Shown: positions 52,051-60,668 of the stretch, in pieces | Numbering within the stretch: the stretch's first letter is position 1 | Layout: every line of letters begins with the position of its first letter | Source: Pseudomonas putida | GTDB taxonomy: Bacteria > Pseudomonadota > Gammaproteobacteria > Pseudomonadales > Pseudomonadaceae | NCBI GenBank assembly: GCA_041879295.1 | Contig: CP047153.1 | Coordinates: 158,821-222,820, forward strand | Reading direction: 5' to 3' | Length of the DNA: 64,000 nt | The notes under the pieces: model-generated | What the model saw: the letters and a program-made list of their open reading frames with translations, nothing else | Databases searched by the model: none | Told to the model about the DNA's origin: nothing | Made by a program: the position numbers and the translations under genes

Positions 52051-52467
52051 ATGCATTTCAGAGCCAAGCTGTTGTCCCTGTGCACCTCCTTCATCGTCCT
52101 CGCCGCCGCCCCATTCGCAGCGCACGCCGACACCTCAAAAGAAATTCTGATCGAAGCTGTGAAATCCGGACATGCATCCGCTGAGCTAACCGGTGACCAG
52201 GCTGACGTCTGGATGGCTCAAACCCATTCCCGTGAACCGATCATGGTGGAAGCCAAAGTCGTAGAGCAGTTGAAGCAGCCAGGCTGTGCTCGCGTAGCCA
52301 TTCAGTTCACCCAGCAGATGGTACCGAAAGTCAATGGGGGGTCCGGACCACTTGAAGTTGGCTGGGGGATGAACGTCTGTGAGGACGGAGCTCCACCGGC
52401 AGACCCGAGTTTGTTCACTCAAGAACCGCAATCGGCGACCAAGGTCAACAAGGTCCAGTCCAAATGA
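52051..52467 (+). CDS. Secreted hypothetical protein of the traN operon
   Basis: A 138-residue protein with a signal peptide (FIVLAAAPFAAHA-DT). The mature part has two Cys residues (QPGCARVAIQF, GMNVCEDG) that could pair. The stretch RVAIQFTQQMVPKVNGG suggests a beta-rich fold. No family is recognised. It overlaps the traN N-subunit gene by 4 bp, so it is co-translated and may be a chaperone or accessory of the TraN subunits. It has the operator-like palindrome immediately upstream. Confidence 0.7.
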   Translation: MHFRAKLLSLCTSFIVLAAAPFAAHADTSKEILIEAVKSGHASAELTGDQADVWMAQTHSREPIMVEAKVVEQLKQPGCARVAIQFTQQMVPKVNGGSGPLEVGWGMNVCEDGAPPADPSLFTQEPQSATKVNKVQSK

Positions 52468-53624
52468 AATCCAGAATCAATGGCCTGCTGACCTTGGCCG
52501 CGGCTCTCGTGCTGTCAACCACAGTTGTGGCTGATCCACACTCTGAGGGGACAGAGCTCGGCAAGGCAAACCTCAGTAAACTTTCCTCCAACGTGAGCTC
52601 ATCCAATGCGAAGGCGATGCCTTTCTACACAGACACGCCATCGCAGTCTTCACAGTTCGGCAGCACATCACTATTCAACGTCGGTACCGCACGGATAAAC
52701 ACGTGCAAGACAGAGCCAGACGGCCCCGACCAGATCGCGAACCAAGAATGCGATGCTGTCAACTTCTTGGCAAAGAATCCCTACGAACGAGTCAAAGTTG
52801 ATGTCGACGAGAACGACCCGATCATCAGCGGGATCGGTGAAATCATCAACAATGCCAAGCCAGGCGATATCACTGAAAACTGCGGTACCAAAACCACAAC
52901 CACCCCGGACATCTACTCGACGGAGGTATGCAACGAGTACAACTTGAGCGAAGCAAAATATTGCTCAATGGGTCAAGTCGTTGATGTCGACACAAAGGCA
53001 AATTTTCAGTGCAATGTGACACACAACGCTATCGAGAACGTCACGTGTGACCGTTACCTCACCATGGCCTGCGAGCCGCCTATTGTAGGATGCGACAACG
53101 GAGGTATTGTGCCAGGAACCACACAATCCGACATGTACACTTCCTGGAAGCTGGCCAACTCTAACGGTACCTATGCGCTTCAGTTCGGCTCCATCGGTGA
53201 CAACTACTGGCGCGATGGTATTTATCCGCGTTCGCTTGAGTTCGAAGTCAAAGACCCGACAATGCTCACCGAGTTTACGCTCGCATCCGTGTACTACGAC
53301 GACTACATCCTGATCAAAATCAACGGTACTTATTTGTTCAGTGGTCCTTATGGCGGTACTGAGCTGTCCCTTTTCAGCAACGGCAAAGTTAACATCGGTG
53401 ATGGAGTACAGCGCAACCGGGAGCTTGGTAAAAGCTGGGGGGCGAAACCAAACATCAATCTGATTCCTTACCTGGTGGCTGGTGTCAACAAGCTTGAAAC
53501 GATCACAGCTGTAGGTGGCGGAGGCGAAACTTACATCACAATGTACGCTCGGATGCTGTGCAACGGCCCCTGCACCGAAACATGGACTGATCAATGTAGC
53601 GCGCTGAATGCTCGCGCTCAGTAG
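52464..53624 (+). CDS. traN: TraN N-terminal/tip subunit (split TraN)
   Basis: A 386-residue secreted protein. Conserved anchor region: residues ~24-208 shared with the 50621 paralogue, with Cys residues at 81, 96, 140, 156, 167, 183, 195, 203. A distinct region, ~210-365, contains LTEFTLASVYYDDYILIKING and PNINLIPYLVAGVNKLETI, like a galactose-binding-type sandwich; this corresponds in position to the receptor-binding tip of F TraN. It ends CTETWTDQCSA. The next gene, 12 bp downstream, starts exactly where F TraN's C-terminal Cys-rich part begins, so the two chains together make one TraN. Confidence 0.82.
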   Translation: MKSRINGLLTLAAALVLSTTVVADPHSEGTELGKANLSKLSSNVSSSNAKAMPFYTDTPSQSSQFGSTSLFNVGTARINTCKTEPDGPDQIANQECDAVNFLAKNPYERVKVDVDENDPIISGIGEIINNAKPGDITENCGTKTTTTPDIYSTEVCNEYNLSEAKYCSMGQVVDVDTKANFQCNVTHNAIENVTCDRYLTMACEPPIVGCDNGGIVPGTTQSDMYTSWKLANSNGTYALQFGSIGDNYWRDGIYPRSLEFEVKDPTMLTEFTLASVYYDDYILIKINGTYLFSGPYGGTELSLFSNGKVNIGDGVQRNRELGKSWGAKPNINLIPYLVAGVNKLETITAVGGGGETYITMYARMLCNGPCTETWTDQCSALNARAQ

Positions 53625-53636
53625 GGGTTATAACGG

Positions 53637-55229
53637 ATGAGTATTAGAAACGTTTGGAAGAAACTGATTCCGCTAATGGTGTTAGTTTTTTTTGCAACCT
53701 TCTCCCATGCGGCTGACTGCCGTAAAACAGGGGAAACATGCGTAGAGGGCGCCGAAACCCGAAATATTGCGGGCAACTTAATCTACAAGGCTTGTTGGCG
53801 ATATAGATCTACATACGAATGCGTGAAGCCTGACTCTGTTGATTATTGTGCCGCCATTTCGAAGGTCGCTGGCTGTTATCAAACCTCAACATCCTGCATT
53901 TCCACCGCTTGGAACGGCACGTGCCTGGTCGAGCAGCGAACTTATCGTTGCGACAATCCGGCCACACCAAAGCCGTCCGACACCATACAGTTGGACGACA
54001 CCCATACGATTATCCGCGACGAGCTCGACACCAGCCAGTGCGACCCACTCGCTACAAACCCGCTGTGCTATATCGCGTCGCACACGTGCGTTGAGGGACC
54101 GGAAACCCGGGTCATCAACGGGTTGCCGGTCTATAAGGCATGCTGGAAATACAAGGACGACTATTCCTGCATCAACCCTGACAAAAAGAACGACTGCCAG
54201 CAATACGAGGACAAGGGCTGTAAGAAAATCGACCAGACGTGCATCGAGAGTACCGATCCGATCGGCTGCGTTATGTCCCAGATCACCTATAGTTGTATTA
54301 CCAAAAAGGGTGAGACGACCACCACCGAGGATTGCAGCACGAAAGTCTCCTGCTACGAGGGTGTCTGCTGGGACACCAGCTATCCATCTGATAGCGATTT
54401 CGCCAAAGCTGTTGCAGCTAAAGAGGCAGCTCGTGAAGCCGGTGTGTATGGTTCGGACGGCGAACTGTTTGGCGGTGAAGATGAATCCTGCCGAAAAGGG
54501 TACGGTGGTATTAAAAACTGCTGCGGTAAAAGTAGCGGAGCTGAAACCAACTTCTCCATTATGGGCCAGGCAGTCTCTACTGTCGGAGGAGGCCTAGCTA
54601 GCTATGGCTCGAAATACATGTATGACTTTGCGTACAACAACGTCGAGTGGGTAAAACAAGGTGCTTCTGCTTTGGGGGCGGCGGCGCCATCTGCGCCAAC
54701 ACTTAGCTTCAGTGTCTACGGCTTGAGCTATGCCGTCGGTGGAACCATCCCTGCCACAGGTATGCTTGGTGGCCCTGTTTATGGCCTTGGCGGCGGCTTT
54801 TACTTCGACCCGTACAGCTTTGCGATTGCTGTCGCAATTCAAGTAGTAATGGAGCTCAAGTCCTGCGAGCCAGAGGAGCAGCAACTTGGGATGCATCGTG
54901 GCGCAAACCTGTGTCACCTGGTCGGTAGCTACTGCTCTAAAAAAGTCTTTGGTGCATGCCTCGAAACCACTGAGGCGTACTGCTGCTACAACTCTGTGCT
55001 TGCAAAAATCATCAACGAACAGGGCAAGCCACAGATAGGGAAGGGCTGGGGAACACCCGAAAGCCCTAGTTGTGGCGGATTTACAGTGGAGGAGTTCCAG
55101 CAAATTGACTTCTCAGCACTCGACCTCTCCGAGTTCGTAGATGATGTCATGAATGCAACCGTTCTTCCTGAGGTCAAAAACATTCAGGATGACATCTCAC
55201 AAAAAGCCAGCGACAACACATACAACTAA
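53637..55229 (+). CDS. traN: TraN C-terminal Cys-rich subunit (split TraN)
   Basis: A 530-residue secreted protein with its own signal peptide (MVLVFFATFSHA-AD). It matches the C-terminal half of F TraN: CRKTGETCVEGAETRN...YKACWRYRSTYEC, later SCYEGVCWDTSYPSDSDFAKA, GYGGIKNCCGKS, CSKKVFGACLETTEAYCCYNSVLAKIINEQG and CGGFTVEEFQQIDFSALDLSEF. The first Cys module is duplicated (CVEGPETRVINGLPVYKACWKY), which F lacks. More than 30 Cys residues are present, so DsbC and DsbA help is expected. It acts in the outer membrane for mating-pair stabilisation with TraG. Confidence 0.9.
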   Translation: MSIRNVWKKLIPLMVLVFFATFSHAADCRKTGETCVEGAETRNIAGNLIYKACWRYRSTYECVKPDSVDYCAAISKVAGCYQTSTSCISTAWNGTCLVEQRTYRCDNPATPKPSDTIQLDDTHTIIRDELDTSQCDPLATNPLCYIASHTCVEGPETRVINGLPVYKACWKYKDDYSCINPDKKNDCQQYEDKGCKKIDQTCIESTDPIGCVMSQITYSCITKKGETTTTEDCSTKVSCYEGVCWDTSYPSDSDFAKAVAAKEAAREAGVYGSDGELFGGEDESCRKGYGGIKNCCGKSSGAETNFSIMGQAVSTVGGGLASYGSKYMYDFAYNNVEWVKQGASALGAAAPSAPTLSFSVYGLSYAVGGTIPATGMLGGPVYGLGGGFYFDPYSFAIAVAIQVVMELKSCEPEEQQLGMHRGANLCHLVGSYCSKKVFGACLETTEAYCCYNSVLAKIINEQGKPQIGKGWGTPESPSCGGFTVEEFQQIDFSALDLSEFVDDVMNATVLPEVKNIQDDISQKASDNTYN

Positions 55230-55245
55230 AACGGAAACCCTCTAG

Positions 55246-55274
55246 AGCCCCGCAAATTAGCGGGGCTTTTTTTT
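55246..55274 (+). terminator. Intrinsic terminator of the traN operon
   Basis: GCCCCGC/GCGGGGC hairpin followed by TTTTTTTT. Confidence 0.9.
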
Positions 55275-55535
55275 GGCTGGGTGTGTCCGGGCAACCGATT
55301 AATACACGGCCTTGTGAAGGAAAAGAGAATGGGGCTTAAGAGATGATTTACACGGACCTATAACTGCCAATCAGTTTTTTTCGCCGCCGTTTACAAACCC
55401 GTGTGGCACATCCCGTGAGTGTAAAGCTAACCCAAGACCCATTCAGGATTGGATCACACCGTCTCGGCCGTCGCCGTCCTGTGCTCTTTCTAATTCGCAC
55501 TATTAAAGCGAACAACTGACTTAAGGATAAAAATT
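55275..55535. other. Intergenic region of about 260 bp
   Basis: No gene of useful size is seen. A very short frame (ATG GGG CTT AAG AGA TGA) at 55329 follows GGAAAAGAG and could be a leader peptide, but this is weak. The remainder would contain the promoter of the lipoprotein gene. Confidence 0.4.
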
Positions 55536-56000
55536 ATGAATAAAATTATCGCATCTCTGCTGATCGTCACTACTGCTGCAATGTCTGGTTGCGCCTCGAA
55601 CATGACGAACCGGGATTACTCCCAAGCAACTGCCATGCAGAAGATGAAGGTTGAACTCGGTGTCGTCGACTCTGTTCGTGATGTCAAAATCAATGGGAAG
55701 CCCTCGCCAATCGGCGGCATGGCTGGTGGTGCCTTGGGCGCTATCGCCGGCAGCAATGGCGGTGGTGGTCTGGGACAACTGGCCGTGATGGTCGTCGCAG
55801 GTGCAGTTGGCGCCGCCATTGGTGCTGCGGTCGACAAAAAAGCCCACGATGCTGATGGGGTCGAGATCACCGTTAAAATGACCAGTGACGGTAGCTTGCA
55901 GGCGGTCACCCAGGCAAAAGATCCAGCTGAAACCTTCGCCCCTGGTGATTCGGTTCGCTTGATCACAGGCCAAACCGGCGACTCTCGGGTCAGCCACTAA
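55536..56000 (+). CDS. Glycine-zipper (SlyB-like) outer-membrane lipoprotein
   Basis: A 154-residue lipoprotein with lipobox AMSGC (TTAAMSGCASNM). The central Gly-rich membrane region (GGMAGGALGAIAGS and VVAGAVGAAIGAAVDKK) is a two-helix glycine zipper as in SlyB/OsmB-type proteins, followed by a beta-rich C-terminal part (GVEITVKMTSDGSLQAV...GDSVRLITG). These proteins stabilise the outer membrane. The ATG follows AAGGATAAAAATT and a perfect terminator follows the gene, so it is monocistronic. Confidence 0.82.
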   Translation: MNKIIASLLIVTTAAMSGCASNMTNRDYSQATAMQKMKVELGVVDSVRDVKINGKPSPIGGMAGGALGAIAGSNGGGGLGQLAVMVVAGAVGAAIGAAVDKKAHDADGVEITVKMTSDGSLQAVTQAKDPAETFAPGDSVRLITGQTGDSRVSH

Positions 56001-56010
56001 TGTTCCACCC

Positions 56011-56045
56011 AGCCCTAGACGACATCATTCGTCTAGGGCTTTTTT
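56011..56045 (+). terminator. Intrinsic terminator
   Basis: AGCCCTAGAC/GTCTAGGGCT, a 10-bp stem followed by TTTTT. Confidence 0.9.
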
Positions 56046-56093
56046 GTGCCGGCACCGGAACCAAGCGAGTGCTATTTGATTCTCTTGAGTTAT

Positions 56094-56111
56094 AGTTACG
56101 CGTGACTATTC
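56094..56111 (+). promoter_or_regulatory. Recurrent ACGYGT promoter-type motif
   Basis: AGTTACGCGTGACTATTC, 31 bp before the recG-like gene; shares ACGCGTGACTAT with the motif upstream of the SprT-like gene. Confidence 0.45.
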
Positions 56112-56141
56112 ATATTCGATCATCAACCGCGAAATCAGATT

Positions 56142-58073
56142 ATGCATGACATAGGCCGCCTCACACGCCTGGGGTTCACATCGCTGCCCGAGTGCCTTCT
56201 GACGGTACCGAAGGAATACAGGGATTTTCACGACCCCATTGTGGTGCTTCCCTTGCCTGACACTGGCGAAGCCTCGTACATGGCGCTCACCCTAATCGAG
56301 CGATCGATCTACGATCGCACCGGTGCGCCCTTGCAAGAGGCCAAAGGGGCGTTCCGCGGATTCGTCAAAGTGGTCGACGGGCGAGGTCAGCGTCTGCACA
56401 TCAGCTTGATTGGTAAGCCTTCGATCGAACCCTGGATGGCGTACGACTTTGGCGCGACGGTGCACACCTACGGCGAGGTGGTCACCTATGAGGGCCGTCC
56501 CTCCATGTCCAACCCAATGGTCATACCCCCTGCGATGATTGGACGGGTGATGCCCGTCTATCAGGGAAAGCAGAATCAGGTGAGTGCTGAAGTTCTTGGT
56601 GAGGCCATCACCGCAGCGATGGCACACATCAACGAGGCAGCCTGCCTGCTCCTAGAACAGGCCCTGATGCACGAAGATGACTTCCGGAAGCTGACAGGCC
56701 TTGTCGACCCTGCTGACTTGCTGCGTAACCTGCACACGCCTTTGTCAGTGCGTGAGGGAGACGAGGCGGTGAGGATTGCCAAGGCCGTATGCATACAGGC
56801 GCTTGTTAATCGCGTTGAGGCTCATCGCAACCGACCAGCAGTGAAAGGAGCCCTCCTCCGAATCGACCGAGTCCAGGTTGCTGATTTAATCAGGCGTGCT
56901 CCTTTCTCGCCGTCTGCCGACCAGCTTCAAGCCATCGACGAGATCGTGTCAGACCTCAGGTCGCCCTATCCGATGCAGCGTGTCCTGTCGGGTGATGTCA
57001 GTACGGGCAAGTCATTCACGTTCATGGTTCCAGCTGCGGCAAGCTACCTCGCGGGGGCAAAGGTTGCCATCATCGCGCCCGGGCAAATCTTGGCGCAGCA
57101 ACTGGCGGCCGAGTTGAGCAGCCTCTTCTACGAAATCCCCGTTGTCACTGTTGTCGGTCCGGTGGGCAAGACCAATATTGACCTGTCTGCGGGAATCGTT
57201 GTCGGCACCACTGCTGTGCTTTCTGCCGCCAAAAAAGCGGGGATAGTCTTCGACCTGGTCATCGCTGACGAGCAGCAACGATTCTCTGTGGCGCAACGGC
57301 AGAAGCTCATCGCGCCCCATACCAACTTCCTTGAATCAACGGCAACCGCGATTCCCAGAACGGTTGCACTGGTCAAGCTCGGAGGCCTGCCAATCTCAAT
57401 TCTGAGGACCACGCCGGTACCGCGGGAGATCGTAACAAGGATCATCACGCACAACGCTAGGCAGAAGTTGCATGATCTCGTTATGCAGATCATCAAGCAG
57501 GGCGGACAAGCAGCGTTCGTCTATCCCGTCGTCAATGGTGAGGCTGAAACTCGCAATGCCGTGGAAGCCGCCTACGAGCGATTCAGGAGGAGCTTGGGAG
57601 ACGACGTAGGCCGGGTCCATGGGGGAATGACGGATGACGAAAAGACTGACGTCATAAACAAGATGAAGGCCGGGCAACTGAAACTTTTGGTCGCCTCCAC
57701 TGTGATCGAGGTAGGCGTTACCTTCCCCGGTCTGACTTTGCTAGTTGCAGTGAGCCCCGAGCACTTTGGTGTGGCTCAGTTGCACCAGCTCCGTGGTCGG
57801 GTAGCTCGTAAGGGGGGGCGTGGGTTTTTCATCATGTATCTGCCGAGCCCCATCAAACAGTCAGCGTCATCGCGCTTGCGACTTTTGACAGCCTGCAATG
57901 ATGGGTTCGTGCTCGCCGAGAAAGATGCGGAGAGTCGCGGCTATGGTGATCTGAGCCTAGAGGGTGAAAAGCAATCTGGTGCCAATCGACCGTTGTTCTT
58001 CGGTTTACGGCTAAGTCATGGTGAAATCATGGCTGGCGCAGTCAAAGCGGGCCTCATACCGGCTCAGGAATAG
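56142..58073 (+). CDS. RecG-like SF2 DNA helicase
   Basis: A 643-residue superfamily 2 helicase resembling RecG. N-terminal wedge-like domain (RLTRLGFTSLPECLLTVPKEYRD). Walker A region LSGDVSTGKSF, DEQQRFSVAQRQKL (DExx box with the RecG Q-R-F-x-V-x-Q-R signature), TATAIPRTVAL, GGMTDDEKTDV, ASTVIEVGV and QLRGRVAR. RecG remodels stalled forks and R-loops. Standard RecG is about 690 residues, so this is near full length though divergent. It lies upstream of an HTH-like gene, 14 bp away, possibly co-transcribed. Confidence 0.9.
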   Translation: MHDIGRLTRLGFTSLPECLLTVPKEYRDFHDPIVVLPLPDTGEASYMALTLIERSIYDRTGAPLQEAKGAFRGFVKVVDGRGQRLHISLIGKPSIEPWMAYDFGATVHTYGEVVTYEGRPSMSNPMVIPPAMIGRVMPVYQGKQNQVSAEVLGEAITAAMAHINEAACLLLEQALMHEDDFRKLTGLVDPADLLRNLHTPLSVREGDEAVRIAKAVCIQALVNRVEAHRNRPAVKGALLRIDRVQVADLIRRAPFSPSADQLQAIDEIVSDLRSPYPMQRVLSGDVSTGKSFTFMVPAAASYLAGAKVAIIAPGQILAQQLAAELSSLFYEIPVVTVVGPVGKTNIDLSAGIVVGTTAVLSAAKKAGIVFDLVIADEQQRFSVAQRQKLIAPHTNFLESTATAIPRTVALVKLGGLPISILRTTPVPREIVTRIITHNARQKLHDLVMQIIKQGGQAAFVYPVVNGEAETRNAVEAAYERFRRSLGDDVGRVHGGMTDDEKTDVINKMKAGQLKLLVASTVIEVGVTFPGLTLLVAVSPEHFGVAQLHQLRGRVARKGGRGFFIMYLPSPIKQSASSRLRLLTACNDGFVLAEKDAESRGYGDLSLEGEKQSGANRPLFFGLRLSHGEIMAGAVKAGLIPAQE

Positions 58074-58087
58074 GACAGGGGGACAAA

Positions 58088-58729
58088 TTGGCCGCGAAAT
58101 CAACACCGCTCGCTGTCAAGGTAGCGATTTACCAGCGACTACTCTCCGGGGACATAGCCCGCGACGTCGGCCGCATGTATGTCATCAGTATGCCAACCGT
58201 TTTGAAGTACGCTAATGATGCGGTTGCGGAGCTGCGCCTGCTTGAAGCGGTCGAGAGCTCTCCCATCCTGGTGGGCTTCTTAAGCCGCACCGTTAAAATC
58301 CAGTGCTACCAGTATGTGGATGACGAGGTAGTACGAGACCTGATGGCCCCGATCCTGGAGCCCTACCTGGGCCAGGCTGAGAAAATCAACTTCGCAAGCC
58401 GGGAGAGCGCTGATCAGCCATTGTCGACCCGCGTAAGCCGTACAACTGAAGAAGATTTTCAAGCGATCGTAGCTGAGATGTCGCAGTCATCCCACCCAGG
58501 CCTTACATCGTCGGCACTCCTACGTGACATTGTTGAGGACTACATTGCCCGGTACAAAGCCAACGGCCGGCCCCTACCACCCACCTTGGTCCACCAATCA
58601 CAGACGCCGGCGCCAGTTGAGCCTGCAGCCCCAGCCCTCGATGGCAAAGCTCTCATGAAGGACCTGCAGGGCGCTCTTCGTGACCAATTGCAGAAGCATG
58701 GTATCGAGCTGCCACAGGGTGACGATTGA
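58088..58729 (+). CDS. Hypothetical protein with HTH-like N-terminus
   Basis: A 213-residue soluble protein with a TTG start after AGGGGGAC. Residues ~5-45 (VKVAIYQRLLSGDIARDVGRMYVISMPTVLKYANDAV) resemble a helix-turn-helix. The middle is mixed, then a Pro/Ala linker (TPAPVEPAAPA) and a helical tail (MKDLQGALRDQLQKHG). It follows the recG-like gene by 14 bp. A DNA-binding or adaptor role is possible; no family was recognised. Confidence 0.6.
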   Translation: MAAKSTPLAVKVAIYQRLLSGDIARDVGRMYVISMPTVLKYANDAVAELRLLEAVESSPILVGFLSRTVKIQCYQYVDDEVVRDLMAPILEPYLGQAEKINFASRESADQPLSTRVSRTTEEDFQAIVAEMSQSSHPGLTSSALLRDIVEDYIARYKANGRPLPPTLVHQSQTPAPVEPAAPALDGKALMKDLQGALRDQLQKHGIELPQGDD

Positions 58730-58733
58730 TTTT

Positions 58734-58809
58734 CTAGTCACGTGTCAAGCATTCCCCTTCGTAAGGCAAAAGCATCGCCGATGCCGTCATTCAATAGAAG
58801 GGGATATCC
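58734..58809 (+). promoter_or_regulatory. Structured 5' leader with anti-SD/SD pairing
   Basis: TCTAGT -10-like box, then CACGTGTCAAGCATTCCCC. TCCCCTTC (58753-58760) is exactly complementary to the Shine-Dalgarno region GAAGGGGA (58797-58804), 8 bp. An inner hairpin GCATC/GATGC (58772-58776/58780-58784) lies between. Confidence 0.65.
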
Positions 58810-60543
58810 ATGGGTCTCGCTCAAGCGCAACTTCCTGCAACGTCCAAAGTCTCGATGCGTCACATTTACCTCTATACCCATCTGCTGATCGCGGAAGCGA
58901 ACAAGCTGGGGCGACGGGTGCGTGTCATCTGGGCCAACATTAAAACTGCTTCGATTGGCCCGGATCAAAAGGCTGCTGGTGGGTTACTCCTGACCTTGCC
59001 TCTGACCGCTGCCATGGGTACTGATGAAGATCTCGAACTGATCCAAGGTCTACTCGACCATGAAATTCTCTGTCACGGCCTGCACACGGACTTTTCTGTT
59101 GTGATGAAGCCAGATATCTCCGGAACATTGCTGAACGTTCTAGAGGATCCCCGCGGCGAGCTATTGGCAAAGCCCCGCTTTCGTGGTGCCAACGCCAACA
59201 TTCACAACACCTTAAAGATCCTGGTGAAAAGAGGAGTTTTTCACGGTCCAGTCGCTGGCCAAGAAACACCTCAGTCAATTCTCGTTGCCTGGTTGGTCAC
59301 TGAGCTTCGTAGTGAGCTCCTTGAACAAACCTGCCTGAAGGACTTCGCTATCGCGTATCGCGCACTGGCTATTGCAACGTTCGGTGCACCTTTGGTTGAG
59401 CAAGTGAAGGCGATTGCTGTAAAGGGCTGCAATGCATCAGACACTCAGGGTGCGAACCTTGCCGCGAATGAGATTGTGGATCTACTCCAACTGACTAAGG
59501 ACCAACAGAAAAGCCCCCCGCAACAAGGATCTGGTAGCCACAACCCGCAAGGTGAACCTGGTTCTCCGGGGCAACCAGGTAGTAATGGCCAACCCAGTAC
59601 TCCCGGTAACATCTCCGACGCCATAAACCAAGTGCTGAACGCGAGCCAGATTGATTGTGGAAGCTATGCAAAAGGGTTAGAAGATGTCATCTGTTCCAGC
59701 CTGCCTGGCGTGAGTCAGAATCGGTTGGGAGGCTATCAGCCAGACGCCTCAAACGAGATGAAGGAATTGAGTCTTTCAAAGTCTGGTGGCTCATTTGAAA
59801 ATCGTAGCCTTCTTCGGGCTGGCGCTCAGAAGACAGCTGCAATACTCTCAGCGACTTTCGAGGAACTCATAGAAACAATCACCCAAAATGAAGTATGGGC
59901 TGCAAGTGAAGGAAGGCTCAACACTCGAAAACTTTGGCGATACGCAGTGGGAGACGACCTAATCTGCACCAGAAGAAAGCAAGCGGAGGAGATTGACACC
60001 TGTTTCTACCTTTTGGGTGACGAAAGCTCTTCCATGGACAATAAATTTGGACCAATTCCAAAGAAGGATGAGAGTGACGATCGGATCTCAGCACAGGAAG
60101 CTTGCAACCGGGTTTCGGTGGCAGTAGGTGAAGTTTTGAATAACTCGGCCATTCCATTTGGAATTGCTACCTACAACACAGTAGTTCGTGAATGGCATGG
60201 GTTTGAAGAGAGCTGGGCCGGTACATTGCAACGGTACAGCCCTGAGCCCAAAAATGGTACGAAAACTCACCTTGCTGTGGTCTGGGCGCTCAAGAAACTC
60301 ATCGATCGACCGGAGGCCCGCAGAATTCTGATTGTGGTTACTGACGGGGATCCTGGGAATAGCGATGTGCTGCGTTCAGCCGTTGATGAAGCAATGCTGA
60401 TGGGCATCGAAGTACGCTTCGTCCTGATCGGTGATGGGTACCATAAACGCTACGCTGACCTGGGTTTGGCCTGTGGAGTGGCACAATCCGACAAAGACCT
60501 CGCGACAGCCGTTTTTGCAGCGTTGAAGCAGGGTATCGTATAG
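58810..60543 (+). CDS. CobT-like von Willebrand factor A protein
   Basis: A 577-residue protein. N-terminal part: IQGLLDHEILCHGLHTDFSVV followed by LLNVLEDPRGELL, similar to the H-E-x-x-H...TDF...LEDxRxE segment of CobT-type VWA proteins but with one extra residue between Glu and the second His. A Gly/Pro/Ser/Gln-rich linker lies near 240-270. The C-terminal VWA domain has the MIDAS D-E-S-S-S in LLGDESSSMDN, a Thr in KNGTKTHL and VVTDGDPGNSD. CobT-type proteins pair with CobS/MoxR-type AAA+ ATPases, and one is encoded next. Probably a chelatase-like remodelling machine; its target is unknown. Confidence 0.82.
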   Translation: MGLAQAQLPATSKVSMRHIYLYTHLLIAEANKLGRRVRVIWANIKTASIGPDQKAAGGLLLTLPLTAAMGTDEDLELIQGLLDHEILCHGLHTDFSVVMKPDISGTLLNVLEDPRGELLAKPRFRGANANIHNTLKILVKRGVFHGPVAGQETPQSILVAWLVTELRSELLEQTCLKDFAIAYRALAIATFGAPLVEQVKAIAVKGCNASDTQGANLAANEIVDLLQLTKDQQKSPPQQGSGSHNPQGEPGSPGQPGSNGQPSTPGNISDAINQVLNASQIDCGSYAKGLEDVICSSLPGVSQNRLGGYQPDASNEMKELSLSKSGGSFENRSLLRAGAQKTAAILSATFEELIETITQNEVWAASEGRLNTRKLWRYAVGDDLICTRRKQAEEIDTCFYLLGDESSSMDNKFGPIPKKDESDDRISAQEACNRVSVAVGEVLNNSAIPFGIATYNTVVREWHGFEESWAGTLQRYSPEPKNGTKTHLAVVWALKKLIDRPEARRILIVVTDGDPGNSDVLRSAVDEAMLMGIEVRFVLIGDGYHKRYADLGLACGVAQSDKDLATAVFAALKQGIV

Positions 60544-60562
60544 AGCCAAAACGAAAGACCAG

Positions 60563-60589
60563 CCGGACTCCTTGGAGTCCGGTTTTTTA
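60563..60589 (+). terminator. Intrinsic terminator
   Basis: CCGGACTC/GAGTCCGG hairpin followed by TTTTTT, after the VWA gene. Confidence 0.9.
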
Positions 60590-60594
60590 TGTTT

Positions 60595-60668
60595 CTACTC
60601 GCGTGTTAGGCATCCCCTTGTACCAGGCCTTCGCAAGAGGCCATCCATTGCCTACTGGGGATTTGACC
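60595..60668 (+). promoter_or_regulatory. Structured 5' leader with anti-SD/SD pairing
   Basis: TCTACT -10-like box, then CGCGTGTTAGGCATCCCC. ATCCCC (60612-60617) pairs with the Shine-Dalgarno sequence GGGGAT (60657-60662). An inner hairpin GGCCTT-CGC-AAG(A)GGCC lies at 60626-60642. Confidence 0.65.
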
